A stretch of DNA of 50,710 bases from Elusimicrobia bacterium CG1_02_37_114 (GTDB lineage: Bacteria; Elusimicrobiota; Endomicrobiia; CG1-02-37-114), in contig MNXB01000120.1 in NCBI GenBank assembly GCA_001871125.1, positions 1 to 50,710 of the forward strand, given 5' to 3'. Shown here in pieces: positions 19,358 through 28,755 of this stretch. Numbering within the stretch: position 1 is the first letter of the stretch; every line of letters begins with the position of its first letter. Both the position numbers and the translations under genes were made by a program. Under the pieces are notes generated by a model. That model ran no database searches and was not told where the DNA came from. It worked only from the letters and a program-made list of their open reading frames with translations.

Positions 19358-19972
19358 TCAGTCTGTTGGCTTTTTATTTATCAATGCCAGTGCTTCAGCC
19401 CGGGTCCGGGCATCCTTCAGGAAAAGTCCTCTAACCGCTGAGGTAATGACTTTGGTGCCGGTCTTCTTTACGCCGCGCATATTCATACACAGATGTTCTG
19501 CTTCAACTATAACCAACCCACCCATCGGTTTTACGATTTTCATTATTGCATCAACAATATGTTTCGTTATTCTTTCCTGTAACTGCAGGCGTTTTGTATA
19601 AGCATCTACTATCCTTGCAAGTTTTGAAATACCGAGTAATCTTTTCTTATTGGGCATATAGGCAATATGTACCTTGCCGTAGAAAGGCAGCAGGTGATGC
19701 TCACAGAGAGAATAAAACGGTATATCGCGGACAATGACCATCTCGTTATATTTTTCTTCCTCATAATAAACTGTCAGTATATCCTCCGGTTCTATAAACT
19801 GTCCTGAAAGCGCCTCTGCATAGAAATCACTCACGCGTCTCGGCGTATCCTTTAATCCTTCACGTTCAGGATTCTCGCCCACTGCAACCAGGATTTCACG
19901 GACTGCTTTTTGAATTCTTTTCTTATCAATTTGCGGTTTCATCTTTTTTAATATATTTTTCAACTTCTTCAC
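19358..19972 (-). CDS. folE: GTP cyclohydrolase I
   Basis: GLKDTPRRVSDFYAEAL, SLCEHHLLPFYGKVHIAYMP, LQLQERIT; true start may be the internal Met at 19942. Confidence 0.95.
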   Translation of the reverse strand: MKKLKNILKKMKPQIDKKRIQKAVREILVAVGENPEREGLKDTPRRVSDFYAEALSGQFIEPEDILTVYYEEEKYNEMVIVRDIPFYSLCEHHLLPFYGKVHIAYMPNKKRLLGISKLARIVDAYTKRLQLQERITKHIVDAIMKIVKPMGGLVIVEAEHLCMNMRGVKKTGTKVITSAVRGLFLKDARTRAEALALINKKPTD

Positions 19973-21731
19973 CTGTAAGTATCTCGCGTTCTATTAGTTT
20001 TTTCGCTAATGAATGAAGACTGGAAATATTCTCTTTAATGATTTTTTCTGCACGAGAAAAACATTCTTCAATAATTCTTTTTACTTCTTCATCTATCTCC
20101 CTCGCGGTTGATTCGGAATACATCTTTTCCCGGGTCATGATGTCCTTTCCCAGAAACACCTCTTCTTCCCGCTTGCGCAGCGTCAGCGGACCTATTTTCT
20201 CACTCATCCCGTATTCACACACCATCCTCTGCGCGAAATCAGTCGCTAACAATAAGTCATTCTGTGCACCGGTAGTTACATCATTAAAAATTAATTTTTC
20301 TGCTGCACGTCCTCCAAGAAGCGCTGTTACTTTATCAACAATCTCTGCCTGTGTCCTCAGATATTTATCTTCTGTCGGGAGTTGAATTGTATAACCGAGT
20401 GCCATACCGCGCGGTATAATTGAAATTTTATGGATGGGTTCGCTGTTGGGTATAAGTTTTGCTACAAGTGCATGACCTGATTCATGATAGGCGATGATTT
20501 TCTTTTCTTTTTCTGATATAACACAGGATCTTCTTTCGGGTCCTGCGATTATCCGTTCAATCGCTTCCTCTAGTTCTATCATCTCAACTGCTTCCTTGTT
20601 ACGTCTTGCTGCAAGTAGTGCAGATTCATTTATCAAATTTGCCAAATCAGCTCCGACCATACCTGGCGTGCGTTTTGCTATAACCGAAAAATCAACTTTT
20701 TGATTAAGTTTAATATGCCTTGCATGCACCTTAAGAATTTCTTCCCTGCTTTTTAAATCAGGAACAGGTACAACAATATGCCTGTCAAATCTGCCCGGTC
20801 TTAAAAGTGCCCTGTCCAGAACATCGGGCCTGTTTGTTGCCGCTAAAAGTATAACTCCTTCCTTCGTATCAAAACCATCCATCTCAACCAGAAGCTGGTT
20901 AAGCGTTTGTTCTCTTTCATCATGCCCGCCACCCATCCCGGCAAACCTGTGTCTTCCGACAGCATCTATTTCGTCAACAAAAAGCAAACAGGGTGCGCTT
21001 TTTCTTCCCTGTTCAAAGAGGTCTCTAACACGAGAAGCGCCTACGCCAACAAACATCTCTACAAATTCCGAACCGGAGGAAGAAAAAAACGGTACCGCTG
21101 CTTCACCTGCAATGGCCTTTGCCAGAAGTGTTTTCCCTGTCCCGGACTGCCCTACCAGCAGAACACCCTTGGGAATTTTACCACCTAATTTCTGAAACTT
21201 CGCCGGATTTTTCAAAAATTCTATAATTTCCTGCAATTCCTCTTTTGCTTCATCACATCCTGCTACATCCGCAAAAGTCGTTTTGGACTGCTTGGTTGAT
21301 TGTAACTTTGCCCTGCTACGACCAAAAGCAAATACCTGTTTACCGCCACCCTGCATTTGTTTAATCATAAAGAACCACAGGACAATAAAAATTATCAAGG
21401 GAGCAAGATTTGCTAAAAGGGCACTCAACCAACCTTTTTCAGGTTCACCCTGGTAAGACACGCCTGCATTATCCATGTCTTCAACTAATTTAAGGTCAGG
21501 CACGGTTACTGTCTTAAAATTTTCTTCTGATTGAGTTTCGGGATTTATAAATTTACCGCGTATCAGGTCTGACCTTATTTTGACGCTTCTGATAGTCCCC
21601 TGTTTGAGGTAATTCTTAAACTCCGAATACGACAGTTCTTTCTCAAACTGATACTTGTAGGTTAACTGAACAAAAATAAATAAAGCACCAATAACTATTA
21701 TCCATAAAATAAGACTGCGTTTGTCTTTCAT
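19926..21731 (-). CDS. ftsH: ATP-dependent zinc metalloprotease FtsH
   Basis: [53 protein letters not shown]. Confidence 0.97.
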   Translation of the reverse strand: MKDKRSLILWIIVIGALFIFVQLTYKYQFEKELSYSEFKNYLKQGTIRSVKIRSDLIRGKFINPETQSEENFKTVTVPDLKLVEDMDNAGVSYQGEPEKGWLSALLANLAPLIIFIVLWFFMIKQMQGGGKQVFAFGRSRAKLQSTKQSKTTFADVAGCDEAKEELQEIIEFLKNPAKFQKLGGKIPKGVLLVGQSGTGKTLLAKAIAGEAAVPFFSSSGSEFVEMFVGVGASRVRDLFEQGRKSAPCLLFVDEIDAVGRHRFAGMGGGHDEREQTLNQLLVEMDGFDTKEGVILLAATNRPDVLDRALLRPGRFDRHIVVPVPDLKSREEILKVHARHIKLNQKVDFSVIAKRTPGMVGADLANLINESALLAARRNKEAVEMIELEEAIERIIAGPERRSCVISEKEKKIIAYHESGHALVAKLIPNSEPIHKISIIPRGMALGYTIQLPTEDKYLRTQAEIVDKVTALLGGRAAEKLIFNDVTTGAQNDLLLATDFAQRMVCEYGMSEKIGPLTLRKREEEVFLGKDIMTREKMYSESTAREIDEEVKRIIEECFSRAEKIIKENISSLHSLAKKLIEREILTGEEVEKYIKKDETAN

Positions 21732-22582
21732 TACATCTCCCCGTCTGCAATTTTTTTAATAAGATAAGAATAATCCTCACGTTCAGTGAAATCCATTAAA
21801 TTTGAACGGAGAATCTTATATTGCGAATGTTTATTATACTTCAAATTTTTTGATAAATCAAGCGCAAGGCTCTTCTGCCAGGAGGACCACCGAGCCAGAT
21901 TATCTAAATGCTCACAAATTTGGGGATTGAGTTTCTTTAACAATGGCATAATTTTTCTGCGAATATAGTTTCTGGTGAACTTCTCTGATGTATTTGTAAC
22001 ATCTATAGAATATTTTAGATTCTGGCCTTTAATATAACCCATTATTTCTTCGCGAAGGATTTTCATTAATGGCCTGATGAGTTTGACTCTGCCATTAGCA
22101 TCTAACGGTCTTATTAAGGGCATACCGGTAATGCCTTCCTCGCTTCTACTCCGTACCAGGTTAAGTATAACAGTTTCAGCCTGGTCATTAAGGTTATGCC
22201 CGGTAGCGAGTTTGTTACATTTGTATAACCCTGCAATTTTCAGCAGCGCCTTATACCTCAGTTTCCTTGCGGTCGCTTCTATTCCCTGTTTTGTCCTTTT
22301 GGGTATTTTGATTTTTTCTATCTTAACCGGTATATTGAATCTATCACCATACTTTATAATGAGATTTTTTTCTCTTCGGACATCCCTCGGTCTTAACCCA
22401 TGGTCAATATATGCAATGTATAATTTAATGTCTTTCAATAAAACTCTCTTCAGACGCTCAAACAAATGCAAAAGACATACTGAATCAGGACCGCCTGAAA
22501 CCGCCAGCAGAACTCTATCAGCAGATTCAACGAGTTTGTAGTGTTCAACAGTCTTCTTAAATTTTTCCCACACTATTTTCAT
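21731..22582 (-). CDS. tilS: tRNA(Ile)-lysidine synthase (short form)
   Basis: LLAVSGGPDSVCLLHLFERL PP-loop, YIDHGLRP, KLATGHNLNDQAETVILNLVR. Confidence 0.92.
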   Translation of the reverse strand: MKIVWEKFKKTVEHYKLVESADRVLLAVSGGPDSVCLLHLFERLKRVLLKDIKLYIAYIDHGLRPRDVRREKNLIIKYGDRFNIPVKIEKIKIPKRTKQGIEATARKLRYKALLKIAGLYKCNKLATGHNLNDQAETVILNLVRSRSEEGITGMPLIRPLDANGRVKLIRPLMKILREEIMGYIKGQNLKYSIDVTNTSEKFTRNYIRRKIMPLLKKLNPQICEHLDNLARWSSWQKSLALDLSKNLKYNKHSQYKILRSNLMDFTEREDYSYLIKKIADGEM

Positions 22583-22877
22583 AATTAGGGACACATCCCA
22601 TTTTAATCATTTTCATGGGGTCATGATTAAGTAAGATTTTCTCTAAGGACTTATTGGTGTCAAGTATTGTAAATTCCCACTTTGGTTTACCGCCAAGTAT
22701 ACGAATTTGTATCGCAAGATTGTCGGCATGCCTCAATTCCATCCTCTCAAATTTTTTGAACTGCTCGGATAATTCCTTCTCCTTTATAATATCCGCTTCC
22801 CTGTGATACAAGAAAATATCCGTGTATTCCTGCTGTAGCATTTCGTCAAGTAATTTAATCAACTCATTCCTTTCCAT
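22557..22877 (-). CDS. bacterioferritin/ferritin-like protein, probably C-terminally truncated
   Basis: LLDEMLQQEYTDIFLYHREADIIKEKELSEQFKKFERMELRHADNLAIQIRILGGKP. Confidence 0.65.
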   Translation of the reverse strand: MERNELIKLLDEMLQQEYTDIFLYHREADIIKEKELSEQFKKFERMELRHADNLAIQIRILGGKPKWEFTILDTNKSLEKILLNHDPMKMIKMGCVPNYENSVGKI

Positions 22878-22908
22878 ACTACTTTCCTCCGTACCCGTTT
22901 TCCTTTTT

Positions 22909-23295
22909 TTACCATTCTAAAACAATCAATCCAAGACACATGCCAAGACCGTCATAAAGTAAATCATTCTTGTCCGGTTCCGGGTCATAAACATATTCTT
23001 TCCCCAAACTAAGAATACTCATAATGCCTAAAGCAATTAGTCGTGAATCCAACTTTGATGCTCCTCTATTTTCACATATCTTTGTAACACCGTATGTACC
23101 AGCAAAACCAACTAAAAAGTGCAATTCATAATTTTTAGACTCTGCATATAAAATATTTGGCTTTAAAATGCTCAATAACAACAATAAAACAATTATTTTT
23201 ATACTGTCATTTTTAAACATATGTAATATCATTGTAGTCGCCGATTTATCCCGAAAATATTCCTGTAAAAATGTTGTCCAGGTAACAGTTATCAA
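22909..23295 (-). CDS. YfiM/DUF2279-like membrane protein
   Basis: ELHFLVGFAGTYGVTKI...ALGIMSILSLGKEYVYDPEPDKNDLLYDGLG; likely start MFKNDSIK at about 23220. Confidence 0.5.
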   Translation of the reverse strand: MITVTWTTFLQEYFRDKSATTMILHMFKNDSIKIIVLLLLLSILKPNILYAESKNYELHFLVGFAGTYGVTKICENRGASKLDSRLIALGIMSILSLGKEYVYDPEPDKNDLLYDGLGMCLGLIVLEW

Positions 23296-23457
23296 TTAGC
23301 GATTACTTTCCTCAGTATGCGGTTTAATCCATAAATTACTTTTAATTTTATTTCAATTTATCTAAGATTAAGGTAATTCCCATCAAGGATTAACTATCTC
23401 CGTCCCCGTTATTTTACATTATACTTGATTACACAAACTTTTTCAATATAATTTAAA

Positions 23458-23490
23458 CAAGTCAATCCCGATTTTATCGGGATTGACTTG
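23458..23490. repeat. perfect 15-bp inverted repeat with 3-nt loop
   Basis: CAAGTCAATCCCGAT-TTT-ATCGGGATTGACTTG. Confidence 0.95.
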
Positions 23491-23523
23491 AAATTATGTT
23501 AAAAAATTTGTATTAATATATAA

Positions 23524-24588
23524 ATGAAAAAATTAAAAAGATTATTACCTTTCCTTGTATTATTATGTGGATGTAGTCTTTCATATACATCTGAAATAAC
23601 TGAACCTGCAGAACTCCCGGAAGAAGTAAAAAATGTAGTTCCTGTTTTACCACCGCCGGTATATGTATGCCAGATTTCCAATATAAACGACTACCAGATT
23701 TTTGCTAACGCCGGGTGGGACGGCAACTGGTACATCGGGTATAATGTATGCTGGATAGAACAACTATCACTGTCAAACATACCTGACATAAAATATCGCA
23801 AAGCATTCATAGGAGCAAAAATCGGCAGGGCAAAAACAAGAACGGCGCCGGGCAAGCCCAGCTGGGAAAAAGAACCCATCCCCGGAGAAATATATATAGG
23901 TATATCATCAACTCCCGCCTGGAAATCATCACAGAGATATTTTCTTGCCTCCGCGGAGGACATGCCATTAGAGGCTGATTTTGAAAATGCTCTTGAAGGC
24001 ACCGGTGAATCCAGATGGTTCTGGCGTGAAGTCCCGCTTGAACAGGTAAATTTTAACGGACCTAACTACATTGCACTGTGGTCACCGACAGATTATTTTA
24101 TTTCACGCGATACCGCACCTATACTGTGCGGTGGCTGGGGTGCACGAAACGCTGAAAAGAATACCTGGTTAAATGATGAAATTTCCGGTGTTGCTCCTAT
24201 GTTTCCCGAATCTTCCTTAAAAACTCCGATATCTGTATTTGAACCCGCAATAGCAATGAAACTCATCCCTGCAGGTACAGAACGGCAAATACCGGTCAAT
24301 ATAACTGCGATTAATGAAAGCAACAAAAATCCTCAGGATAAAATAATCTTCTCTACAATATCCGCACCGGAGATAGAACGCTCCTGGCTTGAAGTCAGTG
24401 AAGTTAATGAAGAAACCGGGCAATCTGACTGGAAAAAAACAAGCAAATATTTATACAATCCCCCTTATATATTTACCATGAAAGCCAATGGTCTGCCCAC
24501 AGGCAAAGTTCTCATACGAATAGCCTGCGAAGATATATGGTCAAACAAAGGATACAGCCAGCCGATTGAATTTGAAGTCAAAAGGTAA
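23524..24588 (+). CDS. hypothetical lipoprotein
   Basis: N-terminal MKKLKRLLPFLVLLCGC signal with lipobox; soluble beta-rich-looking remainder. Confidence 0.6.
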   Translation: MKKLKRLLPFLVLLCGCSLSYTSEITEPAELPEEVKNVVPVLPPPVYVCQISNINDYQIFANAGWDGNWYIGYNVCWIEQLSLSNIPDIKYRKAFIGAKIGRAKTRTAPGKPSWEKEPIPGEIYIGISSTPAWKSSQRYFLASAEDMPLEADFENALEGTGESRWFWREVPLEQVNFNGPNYIALWSPTDYFISRDTAPILCGGWGARNAEKNTWLNDEISGVAPMFPESSLKTPISVFEPAIAMKLIPAGTERQIPVNITAINESNKNPQDKIIFSTISAPEIERSWLEVSEVNEETGQSDWKKTSKYLYNPPYIFTMKANGLPTGKVLIRIACEDIWSNKGYSQPIEFEVKR

Positions 24589-24599
24589 CTTGTCATTTT

Positions 24600-25265
24600 A
24601 TGTATCTAACAACAATAATCGTATCTGCGGGTAAGGGAAAAAGATTCAGGGGCAAAAAACAATTCTATAAACTTTCAAACAAGATAATCGTAATAAAAAC
24701 AGCTGAAAAATTCACCCCATTTTCAGATGAAATGATAATATTACTCCCAAAAGAAGACATAAGCAAATGGTCAAAAAAAATCAGGTCAATTATGAAACAT
24801 AAAAACCTGAAAATTCTGCCGGGTGGTAAACACAGGTATGACTCTGTCAGAATCGGGCTTGAGAATATATCTAACAGATGCGAAATAGTGTGTATCCATG
24901 ATGCTGTCCGACCATTTATAAAACGAAAAGACATAATAAAGTGTATTTCCACGGCAAAAAAATACGGTTCTGCAATATGCGCCGCTCCTGCAACAGATAC
25001 AATAAAGATTTCTGACAATTCAGGATTTATTGAAAGGACTATTGATAGAAGAAAAGTTTACTTAGTCCAGACACCGCAGATTTTCAGAAGAGACATAATT
25101 GTAAAAGCATATAAACAGGTACTTAAAAAACAGCACTCGTCAAACATCACTGATGACGCACAGATTGTTGAGATGGCGGGACAAAAGGTAAAAATTGTGC
25201 CAACCAACCATAGCAACATAAAAATTACCACTAAAAAAGATTTGACTCTATGCAAATCTTTGTAA
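24600..25265 (+). CDS. ispD: 2-C-methyl-D-erythritol 4-phosphate cytidylyltransferase
   Basis: IIVSAGKGKRFRGKKQFYKL, IHDAVRPFI, YLVQTPQIFRRDII, TDDAQIVEMAGQKVKIV. Confidence 0.9.
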   Translation: MYLTTIIVSAGKGKRFRGKKQFYKLSNKIIVIKTAEKFTPFSDEMIILLPKEDISKWSKKIRSIMKHKNLKILPGGKHRYDSVRIGLENISNRCEIVCIHDAVRPFIKRKDIIKCISTAKKYGSAICAAPATDTIKISDNSGFIERTIDRRKVYLVQTPQIFRRDIIVKAYKQVLKKQHSSNITDDAQIVEMAGQKVKIVPTNHSNIKITTKKDLTLCKSL

Positions 25266-25390
25266 ATGTGACATCCAATGTTCTAATTCGTCATCCTGAA
25301 CTCTCAGACTGTATCGCAACCGGACTCCCCAACTTGTTGGGGCTAAAAAATAGGCCCCCGTTTTGTCAAGCAAGACAAGAATAGTTTAAG

Positions 25391-25436
25391 GAAGGGATCG
25401 GGAAATCGGTCTCAAGAGGGTTCGGGACAGTAAAAA
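25391..25436. repeat. R1: island repeat with covarying hairpin
   Basis: gggaaatcggtctcaagagggttcgggacagtaaa; about 28/35 identity to R2. Confidence 0.75.
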
Positions 25437-25449
25437 GGTTGACAACAAC

Positions 25450-25478
25450 TTGACAAAAGCGATAAAATGATATATACT
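25450..25478 (+). promoter_or_regulatory. sigma70-type promoter of the DUF4143 ATPase gene
   Basis: TTGACA - 17 bp - TATACT, followed by a palindromic region 25471-25509. Confidence 0.7.
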
Positions 25479-25518
25479 ATTTTTACATAAATGTTAAAAA
25501 AGTATATATGGAGAGCGT

Positions 25519-26808
25519 GTGAAATATATCCATCGTTTGCTATCAGATAAGTTGGAAAGAGGATTTAAAAATAACCGTATCATCATTATTACCGGCAGCA
25601 GACAAGTGGGCAAAACTACGGTTATGGAGATGTACAAGAATATCATTCCTAAAGGATATCTACAATTTTATTTCAATTTAGAAGAAGTATTCAGTTTAAA
25701 TATCTGTCAGAATATTGATAATTTAAAATCCTATTTACGGGATAATGGTGCAGATATAGAAAAAGAAAAAATATTTCTCATTATAGACGAATTCCAGTAT
25801 ATAAAAAATGCTACAAAATTGTTTAAAATACTTTACGACCTGTTTCCACAGGTAAAAATACTGGCCTCGGGTTCCTCATCAATAGAAATACAGAAACATT
25901 TAAAAGAATCGCTTGCGGGCAGAAAACGGGTTTATCCTTTATATCCTTTAAGTTTTGAAGAATTCGTCAGATTTAAAAGTGAAAAAAGTTATACTCAATA
26001 TGTTAAATTGGAATTCCCCAAAATTTCACAGTCCTTAAATGAAATATATAACAAAAATTATCTGGAAGATTATCTTATTTATGGTGGTTATCCTAAAGTA
26101 ACATTACTACACAATAAAACAGAAAAGATAGAAGAACTGGAGGATATATATAATTCCTATATCCAGAAGGATATAAAATCCCTTATAAAAGGCGAGGATA
26201 TATCAACATACAACAATCTGCTTAAAATATTAGCTTCCCAAATAGGTAATTTACTCAATGTAAACGAACTATCTAATACACTTAAAACGGGACGTCGTCA
26301 AATATTGAAATATTTAGATGTTCTGGAACAGACTTTTATTATTAAATTATTGTATCCTTTCCATTCTAATAAACGGACGGAAATAAGCAAAATGCCAAAA
26401 CTTTATTTATTAGATAACGGTATTATAAATCTTAGTCTGAAAAATTTCGGCCAGATTGATTATCGGCCTAATTTAGGCAGTTACATAGAAAATTTTATTT
26501 TCGATGAAATTGTAAAATACAAACCCATTCACTATGAAATTTATTTCTGGAGGACAAAACTTGGCACGGAGATAGATTTTATATTACAGGGTGACGATGA
26601 ATTAATTCCTATTGAGGTTAAATGGCAGAATATTACCAAACCAATATTACCTAAAAATCTAATATCTTTTTTTGACATGCACAAGAATATCAAAAGAGCT
26701 GTGATAGTTACACGATTATTTTCTGGAAAAGCACAAAAAGAAGGGAAAAATATCTATTTCATCCCGGCAGTTATTTTTAATAAATTTATAAAAGGATTGG
26801 ATTTTTAA
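25519..26808 (+). CDS. AAA ATPase with DUF4143 domain
   Basis: IITGSRQVGKTTVMEMY, FLIIDEFQYI, LASGSSSIEIQKHLKESLAGRKRVYPLYPLSFEEF, EIDFILQGDDELIPIEVKW. Confidence 0.92.
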   Translation: MKYIHRLLSDKLERGFKNNRIIIITGSRQVGKTTVMEMYKNIIPKGYLQFYFNLEEVFSLNICQNIDNLKSYLRDNGADIEKEKIFLIIDEFQYIKNATKLFKILYDLFPQVKILASGSSSIEIQKHLKESLAGRKRVYPLYPLSFEEFVRFKSEKSYTQYVKLEFPKISQSLNEIYNKNYLEDYLIYGGYPKVTLLHNKTEKIEELEDIYNSYIQKDIKSLIKGEDISTYNNLLKILASQIGNLLNVNELSNTLKTGRRQILKYLDVLEQTFIIKLLYPFHSNKRTEISKMPKLYLLDNGIINLSLKNFGQIDYRPNLGSYIENFIFDEIVKYKPIHYEIYFWRTKLGTEIDFILQGDDELIPIEVKWQNITKPILPKNLISFFDMHKNIKRAVIVTRLFSGKAQKEGKNIYFIPAVIFNKFIKGLDF

Positions 26809-26856
26809 ACAGAATTGGGGAGTTGGTAAGTCGGTTTCAAGAGGGATTGGAACCGT
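26777..26856. repeat. R2: about 80-bp repeat covering the 3' end of the DUF4143 gene and the downstream hairpin
   Basis: ttaaNaaatttataaaaggattggat...ttttaaacagaa..gggga.ttgg.aagtcggtttcaagagggattggaac shared with R3. Confidence 0.85.
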
Positions 26857-26887
26857 AAAGAAAAGTTAAGGAGTCAAATTTACAGAT

Positions 26888-27217
26888 ATGGAGGTCAGTA
26901 TGAGACCTAAGGATTTAGAAATAGCGAAAGAACTCAAGGATAGACTGTCTGGGGTCGTCCAATTAATTGATTTCAGGGTATTTGGCTCAAGGGCAAGGGG
27001 AGATACTGATGAATATTCTGACATGGATGTCTTTTTGGAAGTTGAATCGCTTAATGAGGAACTGAAAGAGAAGATTGCTGACATTGTATGGGATGTTGGC
27101 TTTGAGCATTTTATTGTAATTTCGCCACTGATATTTACGAGAGACGAAATAGAGAAAACACCATTGAAGGCATCCCCAATAGTAAGAAATATTGTTGAGG
27201 AGGGTTTAAGGATATGA
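26888..27217 (+). CDS. MNT-type nucleotidyltransferase
   Basis: LIDFRVFGSRARGDTDEYSDMDVFLEVE (GSRARG..SDxDv motif). Confidence 0.9.
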   Translation: MEVSMRPKDLEIAKELKDRLSGVVQLIDFRVFGSRARGDTDEYSDMDVFLEVESLNEELKEKIADIVWDVGFEHFIVISPLIFTRDEIEKTPLKASPIVRNIVEEGLRI

Positions 27218-27624
27218 CTGATAAACAAACACTTTTTACCTATCGACTAAAACAAGCAGAAGAAACTCTCTATGACTGTGAAAAAATGTTACAAAACAAT
27301 CTCAGTCCACGGTCCATTACCAATAGGGCATACTATTCTATGTTTTATACAGTATTGGCCCTGTTTTTGAACACGGATACAAACTTGAGAACATCCAAAC
27401 ATGCAGGCGTCATATCCATCTTTGATAGAGAGTTTATTCATACAGGAAAGATTGATAAATACTATTCAAAAATACTTCATAAGATGTTTGATATTAGGCA
27501 GGAGGGCGATTATAAAGAATATGTTAAGTTAACAGCCGAAGACTCCGATAGGTCTGTTAAACTCGCGAGGGAGTTCTTAGAAGGCATTAAGAAATTTATA
27601 AAAGGATTGGATAAAGGTTTTTAA
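27214..27624 (+). CDS. HEPN domain protein
   Basis: YRLKQAEETLYDCEKMLQNN...RAYYSMFYTVLALFL...TSKHAGVISIFDREFIHTGKI. Confidence 0.88.
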   Translation: MTDKQTLFTYRLKQAEETLYDCEKMLQNNLSPRSITNRAYYSMFYTVLALFLNTDTNLRTSKHAGVISIFDREFIHTGKIDKYYSKILHKMFDIRQEGDYKEYVKLTAEDSDRSVKLAREFLEGIKKFIKGLDKGF

Positions 27625-27672
27625 ACAGAACCGGGGAATTGGGAAGTCGGTTTCAAGAGGGATTGGAACAGT
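27587..27672. repeat. R3: about 85-bp repeat covering the 3' end of the HEPN gene and the downstream hairpin
   Basis: near-identical to R2 through the stop codon and cggtttcaagagggattggaac. Confidence 0.85.
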
Positions 27673-27698
27673 TGTGGGATCAGCAAAGTAACGGATTC

Positions 27699-27748
27699 TT
27701 GACTTTGTTGTAAATATTTACTACAATTGTTGTAAACATATACTACAA
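27699..27748 (+). promoter_or_regulatory. promoter overlapped by two head-to-tail 22-bp palindromic operators
   Basis: TTGACT-17 bp-TACAAT; TTGTTGTAAATATTTACTACAA (27705-27726) then TTGTTGTAAACATATACTACAA (27727-27748) reaching the ATG. Confidence 0.8.
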
Positions 27749-28335
27749 TGAAAGCATTTCAATTCACAAATTCAATATTACGAAAAAAACTTATATCGTA
27801 CTTTTTCTCAAATCCTGACTCTGAGTACTATCTGAGGGAAATTGCCTCAATGTTGGGGCTTGACCCGGGGAACCTTTCTAAAGAACTTACCGAATTAGAG
27901 AAAGATGGTGTTTTTATTTCTCATGTGCGTGGCCGGATAAAATTATATAGACTTAATAAAAATTATTCTTTTTTCAATGAGTTAAAAATTATTGTTTCCA
28001 AAAGTATTGGTATTGAAGGCAGTATTCGTAATGTTTTAGAGAAAATTGAGCGTATAGAAATAGCCATTATATATGGGTCGTTTGCTTCAGGTAAAGAAAC
28101 ATCGGATTCTGATATTGATGTTTTTATCATAGGAAATCCTGATGATAATATCCTGAATAAAAAAATTTCAAAAATTGAAAAAGATATTGGCAGAGAAATA
28201 AATTATATTGTATGGCCAAGAAAAGAAGTTGAGAAAAAGTTAAGGGAAAAGAATTCATTTTTAAAAGAAATATTCACTAGTAGAAAGATATTTCTAGTAG
28301 GCACGGAAAATGAACTTAAAAAGTTATATAGATAA
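27748..28335 (+). CDS. winged-HTH + nucleotidyltransferase fusion protein
   Basis: LREIASMLGLDPGNLSKELTELEKDGVFISHVRGRIKLYRLN wHTH; AIIYGSFASGKETSDSDIDVFIIG nucleotidyltransferase. Confidence 0.88.
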   Translation: MKAFQFTNSILRKKLISYFFSNPDSEYYLREIASMLGLDPGNLSKELTELEKDGVFISHVRGRIKLYRLNKNYSFFNELKIIVSKSIGIEGSIRNVLEKIERIEIAIIYGSFASGKETSDSDIDVFIIGNPDDNILNKKISKIEKDIGREINYIVWPRKEVEKKLREKNSFLKEIFTSRKIFLVGTENELKKLYR

Positions 28336-28418
28336 TGGAAAATTAAAAGAGTAGCTATTAAAAATGCAAAAGAACTGATTCTTAAAATTGAAAAGAAAAC
28401 AATAAAATAAGGATTTGT

Positions 28419-28592
28419 ATGCAGATTATATTAAATACTTACGGTTCATATCTCCAGGTTAAAGATGGTTGCTTTCAGGTAAAAACCGAAGATAAGCATT
28501 GTGACATTTCTGTTAAGAAAATATCATCAATACTTATAACAACCGGGGCAGTCAACGAGAGAGTTCTATTAAAACAAGGATTGAAACCTTAA
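28419..28592 (+). pseudogene. cas1: Cas1 N-terminal fragment (44 codons) fused in frame to a CRISPR-like repeat
   Basis: MQIILNTYGSYLQVKDGCFQVKTEDKHCDISVKKISSILITTGA then VNERVLLKQGLKP* from the repeat. Confidence 0.75.
28551..28587 (+). CRISPR. solitary degenerate CRISPR repeat (37 bp)
   Basis: GTCAACGAGAGAGTTCTATTAAAACAAGGATTGAAAC. Confidence 0.7.
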
Positions 28593-28755
28593 TATCAGTG
28601 ATAGATATGGGACTCAAATAAAATTCGGAAAACCAGATTAGTTTTTGTTATTATAAAACATAATATTTGACATATTGCTTTCTTGATATTATAATAGTAT
28701 CAGGTATATATGATTAGTAATTTTTAAGTATAAGTTGCTGGGCAGGATGCGCAAG

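Noticed and set aside
25331-25346. CCCCAAC-TT-GTTGGGG hairpin after ispD as a terminator
   Set aside because: No T-run follows on the plus strand (it is followed by ctaaaaaa), so intrinsic terminator function is not supported.
28336-28415. Remnant of a further cas or HEPN gene (WKIKRVAIKNAKELILKIEKKTIK*) before cas1
   Set aside because: Short lysine-rich frame with no diagnostic motif; cannot be assigned from sequence alone.
28593-28755. 168-bp interval between CRISPR repeats as a giant spacer
   Set aside because: Much longer than normal spacers and mostly AT-rich; better explained as leader or rearranged DNA.
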